Below the pieces are notes generated by a model. That model saw nothing but the letters and a program-made list of their open reading frames with translations, did no database searches and was not told the origin of the DNA. The translations under genes were made by a program, and so were the position numbers. This document shows positions 58,685 through 64,000 of a stretch of DNA of 64,000 nucleotides, in pieces. The stretch's first letter is position 1; each line of letters opens with the position of its first letter. This stretch comes from Monoplex corrugatus (Eukaryota; Mollusca; Gastropoda; Littorinimorpha; Ranellidae), in contig CM060312.1 of assembly GCA_030674185.1 (NCBI GenBank), forward strand, positions 28,454,835-28,518,834. The letters run 5' to 3'.

Positions 58685-58801
58685 CTGTTTTTTAACATTG
58701 TCTGATATGATGATGACAGCTTGAGGGTCTGGCCATCTGTCAACGTACAACTTCAGGAATGGAGCATTGCCCTTCATGTGATTGGTCATCTTCTCACATA
58801 T
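58685..58801 (-). CDS. Glycine N-acyltransferase-like gene, first visible exon
   Basis: Minus-strand exon after TCCTTCCAG; donor AACAG|GTAGGA after 58685; 39 codons, phase 0 on both ends. Encodes ICEKMTNHMKGNAPFLKLYV, DRWPDPQAVIIISDNVKKQ. The VDRWPDPQAVII strand is a hallmark of the GLYAT N-terminal domain, where a (V)D.WPD...V pattern is conserved. A short 5' exon with the start codon must lie further right; I could not identify it in the repeat-rich DNA up to 64000, or it lies outside. Confidence 0.8.
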
Positions 58802-58841
58802 CTGGAAGGATCATCAAGGTGACTTACAAAAAGTGGTCGAT

Positions 58842-58945
<104 letters not shown>

Positions 58946-59415
58946 ACACACACACGCAGGCACGCATGCACGTACACAAACTAACAAACAAAACCCATTC
59001 AGATATATTTTGAAAAGACAATGCGTTATAACAGTAGATGATGATACCCTCATTTAGATAATATCAGATCAAAATAAGCAGGTTTCAAATGTTAATGGAT
59101 AATTGTTAAAAACGTAGAAACAAACAAAAGTTATGGTAGATCTAATCGCCAACGAAAGAAGGCAGGATCTTGTAACACTATTACTCAAAGATTGCTACTG
59201 GCTTCTCGAAGAAAAGAAGGCGTGATCTTGTAACAGTATTAATCAAAGACTTGTACTGGTTATCATCCAAATCTCACTCCCAGTATAAAATTGCAAGTCT
59301 TACATATTGCCTTTTTGGTGAATCTTTACTACCTTACCTTACAGTTTGCACTGCGTATATCAAACATCACGCACTTTGCCATTAACAAAACAAAAGCTGA
59401 TAGTGTTAAAATGTC
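58946..59415. other. No gene recognised
   Basis: Contains a short local duplication (GCAGGATCTTGTAACA at about 59162 and GCGTGATCTTGTAACA at about 59219). Otherwise nothing. Confidence 0.5.
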
Positions 59416-59560
59416 TCAAATATGTTTGGAACTCACTGCTAGCTGACAAGAATCTCTCAGCCTTTCGCACTTCAAGTCACAATTGAAGACCAACCTCTTC
59501 ACCCAGGCCTTCCGTTGTTGGTATCATGGTCGCTTATTCACTAATATACACTTCCATTTC
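59416..59560 (+). mobile_element. L2/CR1 C-terminal relic
   Basis: Nucleotides CTTCAAGTCACAATTGAAGA followed by CCAACCTCTTCACCCAGGCC encode FKSQLKTNLFTQAF, the usual LINE C-terminus. Small fragment. Confidence 0.6.
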
Positions 59561-60455
59561 TAACTACTAATCGATTACCACAAACAACAGCAAAACACAC
59601 AAGAGTAGAACATACGTCCACCTTTGCCTTGCAGCTAAATACCCCCCTTTTGCAAAACACGATAATTGCACCTATATTCGTAGAGACATAACTGACATAT
59701 AATCGTAATTTAGTACCTGATTCTTTAGATCAGTTAGTTCCATTTGCAAACCATGACTGTTTCTTATAGGCAAAATAATATCAGCTAACAGAAAAATTAC
59801 CAATTCCATAAGATCTGTGGCAAATCTTGAACCGTTTCTTCCTTTATGGATGACTTACTTCATTGTCGAATGATGAAAAATGACTAGGCTACAGAATGTA
59901 TTTCTGTTTTTCGGCCGGTGTACAAACTGTACAGTCTGTAAATTTGGCACCATATCTTAATTTGTGTTTTGAAATGCTTTAAAGACAGAAACAATTTTCA
60001 TCGAATAAGATTCTTTATCAGTATCGGCCATAGAAGAGCACAGTAAATAAAATGAAACGCCGTATGTATTTCAATGTCTAGAATTTACGTAGAATTTGCG
60101 GTTACATGAAATCTATTTCTGCACAAAAGCCAGAAAGTGAACATATGTTCAACTGCTGAATACACAGCTTGATGGTAATCTGTTGAATAATTCTCTTCAA
60201 CATTTTTCTGGAGTCTTCTACTGATAACAGCACAAAACGTCTTACTCCTGCTATCCGATAGGGAAATGCCTCTGGAACTATTTGTATTTAATTTACATCA
60301 CTTTTCTAGTAAAGAGGAATAACAACTGATTGAGACCAGTCTGCAGAACCAATACTGAATTTATTCATTCTTCACAAGACACTCGTGTAAAACTGTATGG
60401 CAAATCTCTGTTAACCAATTGCCCTGCAATGGAGTTAACTGCTTTAAATGGAGTT
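59561..60455. other. No gene recognised
   Basis: AT-rich; no exon or repeat supported. Confidence 0.5.
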
Positions 60456-60729
60456 TGAGACGATAATCAAGAAGATTATCTATACATCTGTTATTCTCGA
60501 GGATTTTGGAGTTCGCCTGAGAGGGATTCATCGCACTCAATACAATTCCATATGTACTCCATCCAAATCTGCTAGCATTTTACCTGACAGACTTCTTGAG
60601 CTTACATAAAATCCTGTGCACTGACAAAGCCTTGCAGGTGGGAGTGGTAAGAGAGGGAGGCGGAATGGACCTATGAAAGTACGCCGACCTCACCAGAATG
60701 ATTAGAACATCAAGATTGTTTCTTGGAGA
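60456..60729 (-). mobile_element. SINE family A, reversed 3' part
   Basis: Reverse complement of the core: TTTGGAGTTCGCCTGAGAGG, ATTCCATATGTACTCCATCC, GCCTTGCAGGTGGGAGTGG, ACCAGAATGATTAGAACATC. Order matches the reversed 14280-14470. Confidence 0.65.
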
Positions 60730-60737
60730 GTGATCAG

Positions 60738-61267
60738 GGCTTAAAACGTTCCGCGTCTGGGCGGAATTCCGCGATTTCGGTTTGTAAAAAGAAAGGAGCA
60801 AGGCATCCGTGATCGGCTTGCAAGCATTTATAGCAAAGGCGCGCAAGTTAGGGCCCCTGATTTTTCTTGGAAGAAGTTTCCGGTCGGACTTCTTGGAAAA
60901 AACAAAATGATGCAATTATTGACTTTGTGTGCTCCAACTTCAAACTTGATATTGTGTGATCATTTAAACCTGAAAAGTGAAACTTATTGAGCAACCCAAG
61001 AAGTGAGATTTCATCCAAAGACTACAGTTGGTGAACACCTGTAAAATACTCGAATTAAAGGGTAAGTGTTCATTTTATTATTATGTTTTTAACCCCTTCT
61101 CCCCTTTTCCCAAATATGTCTTCCTGTAATAATTATGTGTTTACAGCAATTTTTGTTCACTAAATATCTCTTGAAATTATGTCCAGAAAGCGCGAAATGG
61201 CATAGATTTACACTGGGTTTTTAAAAAAATTTCCCAGGGGAGCATGCCTCCTCCTGTTTTAAGCCCT
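60738..61267. mobile_element. hAT-like MITE, 530 bp
   Basis: Terminal inverted repeats AGGGCTTAAAAC (60738) and GTTTTAAGCCCT (ending 61267) are perfect over 12 bp. Flanking octamers GAGTGATC (60730-60737) and GAGTGATA (61268-61275) match in seven of eight bases, fitting the 8-bp target duplication of hAT transposons. No transposase is encoded; it would be moved in trans. Confidence 0.75.
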
Positions 61268-61275
61268 GAGTGATA

Positions 61276-61956
61276 GACAAGTAACGATTTGGGCGTCCCG
61301 CATTTTGTGTGGTATTTCACGTCGCCAGCATTGCAGCAGTAATGCATGCAACTGTGGGAGAAGAACATCCTTATTTTCCTTAAAAATTTCAGCAGGAATA
61401 CCATCTTCGCCTGGAGCCTTCCCATTTGTCAGGGCACTTATTGCTTCAGAAAGCTCTTCTTCGGTAGGCTCCTCATCCAATTCTGCAAACATGCCGAAAG
61501 AGGGCAAGACCGCTTCCATACCTGGATGTTCAGGGAGGTCTTGAGCATAAAGCTTGGAATAATGTTCCACCTGCCTTTCTAGCTGTTTAGCCTGGTCTTC
61601 TATCGGTTCGCCATCCTCAGATTTCAGTTTCGCCAACTGGGTAATGGTCGGGCCTAGAGTAGTCTTCATTAGAGAGTGCATTGTTTTTGCAAAGATTTAT
61701 CCAATATTCATTCGCACACCTCCTTTCCTCACGTTGCAAGATGGATTTGGTTGTGTGAAGATATTCCTTTGATTCTGGACTTGGATTTTTATTATTAGCT
61801 AAAACTGCTTTCTTTTTTTTTTCATACAGTGGCAAGAGGTGGTCGGCATACTCACGCACCCAATCTTTTGGTGATGTTTTGAGTACACCATAGGTCGACT
61901 TAACTGACTCATAAACAGCAGTTTCCATCACCTGCCAGCTCTCATCCACAGATTAA
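61276..61956 (-). pseudogene. LINE family 2: linker and start of RT, inverted
   Basis: Minus-strand frames 61949-61617 (WVREYADHLLPLYEKKKKAV; REERRCANEYWINLC) and 61681-61259 (LTNGKAPGEDGIPAEIFKEN; PQLHALLLQCWRREIPHKMR). Equivalent to the endonuclease-RT linker and first RT block of family 1. Confidence 0.82.
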
Positions 61957-61974
61957 CGTAGTTGAAAATAATTT

Positions 61975-62944
61975 TTGTTTTGTACAAAAATAAGGGTGAC
62001 AGGGGCGACTTTAATAATTAGTGGGGGATATCTCTTCTTTCTGTGGCGGGTAAGATCTTCGCTAGGGTCCTTCTGAAACGCATGCAAAGGTTGGCTGATC
62101 GCATCCCGCCAGAGACACGGTCTGGCTTTAGGGCTGGTCAATCACGACTGATAATATGGTCTTTACACTGCGCCAGCTGTAGGGAAAATGCAGGGAACAA
62201 AGAAAACCACTGTTTCATCGCCTTTGTTGATCTGACGAAGGCATTTAACACTGTGAGCCGAAAATCGCTCTATAAGGTACTGGAAAAAAATCGGTTGTCC
62301 ACCTGTTCTTTTGCAATTAGTCTTTTTTTTTTCACGAGGACATGAATGCGTGCATTCTATTCGATGGAAATACATCAGAGCCGTTCAAGGTGAGGAGTGG
62401 TGTTAAAAAGGGTTATGTCCTGGCACCCACTCTCTTTGCCATTTATTTTGCTGCTCTCCTGCGCCATGGTTTTGATGGGAGCGAGGATGGAGTTTACCTC
62501 AAAACCAGGTTTGACGGATCTCTTTTCAATCCGAAAAGACTGAAGTCGAAACGACTGACGACTGAAGTTTTGATCAGAGAGTTGCTTTTTGCTGATGATG
62601 CTGTGATAGCAGCTCACAGTGAAATCAAGCTTCAAAGACCAGTCGATCGTTTAGCGGAAGCATGCGGTCTCTTCTGGTTAACAATCAGCGTCAAGAAAAT
62701 GAGGTAATTGGACAAGGGACAAACTCACCACCAGAGATAAAACTCGGTGATGAATCTCTGAAAACAGTAGATAAGTTTGTTTACTTGGGATCCACCATAC
62801 CATCGACCCTGGATCTTTGGATAAGGAACTGACAAGCAGAATAGGAAAGGCTACAGCCGCATTCAAGAAACTTATGAAAAGAGCATGGGAAAATGATAAG
62901 CTTAGGATAAAAACCAAGGCTCTAATTTACCAAACATGCATCCC
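61975..62944 (+). pseudogene. LINE family 2: RT palm
   Basis: Frames 62043-62302 and 62342-62707: RSGFRAGQSRLIIWSL, FIAFVDLTKAFNTVSRK (first catalytic Asp), a T-run frameshift at about 62323-62332, RSGVKKGYVLAPTLFAIYF (GVKQGC changed to GVKKGY) and ELLFADDAVIAAHSEI with the F-A-D-D box. Then KFVYLGSTIPS and TSRIGKATAAFKKLMKRAW in shifted frames. A TAG stop replaces the Tyr-codon position in FNN-WGISLLS at about 62017. Confidence 0.82.
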
Positions 62945-63414
62945 TGAATGAAGCGATCAAGAGTGGCTCAGAGATCCAAAACGCTGAGGAAAAGTGGAAT
63001 CACGTGAAGGACACAATCTATCAGTCCGCCCTGAGTATATTTGGGAAAAAGAACGAAAGAATCCCGACTGGTTTGAGGCAAACTGCCGAGAATGCGTCGC
63101 AAGCAGCGGAGATGGAAAATGTTGAGCCTCTTTTCTTGGCTGGCGTATGAGGTCCAGGCTTCACTTGAGTAGAGAAGTGTGCTCAACACACATGCTCTGT
63201 ACACCTGCATTTTGGTGTTCGCAGTGAGACTGCTGTTGGACCAGACCCGCTTGTTCAGTTTAGCCATAACAGATGAGGCCTTTGCAATTCTGGCGCTGAT
63301 TTCAGCGTCCAGAGAGAGGTTGTCACTTATGGTGGACCCCAAGTACTGAACTTTGTGGACAGTATTAAGGTCGTAGTCTCCAATGTGTAGAGATGGTGGT
63401 TCTTCACAGCCTTG
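62945..63414. mobile_element. Patch of LINE family 1 nested in family 2
   Basis: Two separated pieces of the 31-35 kb LINE family: 62945-63086 on the plus strand (SGSEIQNAEEKWNHVKDTIY, from the endonuclease-RT linker) and 63088-63408 on the minus strand (ISDNLSLDAEISARIAKASS and the LYSSEAWTSYASQEKRLN thumb region). The minus piece differs from 31757-32080 at about seven of 325 positions by eye. ATCC occurs at both outer junctions, and family 2 resumes without loss. Confidence 0.85.
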
Positions 63415-64000
63415 GCCGACGATACGATCCTCTCAACACTCCTTTACGGGAGTGAGACGTGGACCTTGTATGCTGATCAGGAGAGGAGGTTAAATAATTT
63501 TCATATGAGGTGTTTACGAACATTTTTAAAAATTAAATGGCAAGATAGAGTCCCGGATACAGAAGTGCTCAAAAGAGCTGGCATTCAGTCACTATATCCC
63601 ATCCTGCGGTCTCGGCGTCTCAGGTGGCTTGGTCACGTTGCGCGCATGGATAACTCCAGAATCCCCAAGCAGATACTGTACGGGGAACTGTCTGAGGGCA
63701 CGTGTAACGTTGGACGACCCAAGCTTCGCTTCAAGGACTAGTGTAAAACGTCCATGATGGAATTTTCTATCAATGTTGCGAACTGAGATACGGTTGCCCA
63801 GGATCAAGTGGGGTGGAGAGCTGCTGTTTTCGCCGGAGCAAAGAGCTATGAAGAGGATAGAGTCGAGTGTGCTATAGAGGCTAGACAAAGACGCAAATGC
63901 CCCACGGTGGATGACTCCACAGTATACTACTACTGTAATCGTTGTCAGAAACCGTGCCGATCACGCATTACATGTAGTTGTTTTAGCCATGAGTGTCACC
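63415..64000 (+). pseudogene. LINE family 2: C-terminal part
   Basis: Resumes at ILSTLLYGSETWTLYADQE, then FLKIKWQDRVPDTEVLKRAG, RRLRWLGHVARMDNSRIPKQ and GRPKLRFKD, a stop, and in further frames YYYCNRCQKPCRSRITCSC, a CxxC zinc-knuckle-like end. Cut by the window end. Confidence 0.82.

Larger units (their letters stand above)
61276..64000 (+). mobile_element. APE-type LINE (family 2) with inverted 5' half
   Basis: 3' half on the plus strand (61975-64000, still open at the window end), 5' half inverted on the minus strand (61956-61276). Reading the minus part to its end gives KMRDAQIVT; the plus part begins LYKNKGDRGDFNN, i.e. the next residues of the same RT motif. This is the arrangement produced by twin priming. 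The plus part is interrupted at 62945-63414 by family 1 sequence. Several stops and frameshifts. Confidence 0.85.

Noticed and set aside
62945..63414. Nested family 1 piece as a normal twin-primed insertion
   Set aside because: Neither part contains the 3' end of the element, which target-primed integration would leave in place.

Overview
The window is animal nuclear DNA: split genes with GT-AG introns, long introns, very dense microsatellites and minisatellites, and many APE-type LINEs (RTE, L2/CR1 and related), tRNA-derived SINEs and a small hAT-like element. I see no bacterial operons, rRNA or CRISPR. The repeat mix suggests a lophotrochozoan, most likely a mollusc and perhaps a gastropod. 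That is a guess from repeat style, not from a marker gene.

Two host genes can be rebuilt exon by exon. (1) A plus-strand gene of at least seven exons runs from about 8.0 to 37.4 kb. It encodes a PD-(D/E)XK (NERD/Cas4-like) nuclease motif followed by a P-loop NTPase that may be a superfamily 1 helicase. The six exons from 13736 to 37420 agree perfectly in reading phase and give 934 residues. An upstream exon at 8025-8218 supplies about 64 more, but its phase does not fit the next exon, so a piece is missing or an alternative donor is used. I do not recognise this animal protein and regard it as the most interesting item here. (2) A minus-strand gene with four exons between 58801 and 48571 encodes a glycine N-acyltransferase-like (GLYAT/GNAT) enzyme; all phases agree and give 272 residues, lacking only a first exon. 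Its last exon has a duplicate at 43171-39757 that is split by a 2.9 kb L2 LINE.

Layout: 1-8.0 kb simple repeats, a 37-bp minisatellite, SINE and RTE scraps. 8.0-37.4 kb the nuclease/NTPase gene; its introns hold three large minisatellites (13-15 bp unit at 8.3-11.8 kb, 33/37/42 bp at 15.3-16.9 kb, 27 bp at 27.6-30.5 kb), a decayed CR1-like LINE (20.0-22.3 kb), and a 4.06 kb LINE (31.2-35.3 kb) with a 9-bp target duplication lying inside a TGATGTGG-type tandem array. 37.4-39.5 kb 3' UTR and flank. 39.5-43.5 kb the broken GLYAT copy with the L2 and a fold-back palindrome. 43.5-48.3 kb repeat relics. 48.3-58.8 kb the GLYAT-like gene, with an RTE (12-bp target duplication), CR1/L2 relics and a ~300-bp satellite in its introns. 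58.8-64 kb relics, a 530-bp hAT-like element and a LINE with a twin-priming-type inversion that itself contains a patch of the 31-35 kb LINE family.

The two host genes have no obvious functional link. The window shows two ordinary-looking genes whose introns are almost entirely filled with recent and old repeats, which record a readable order of insertion.
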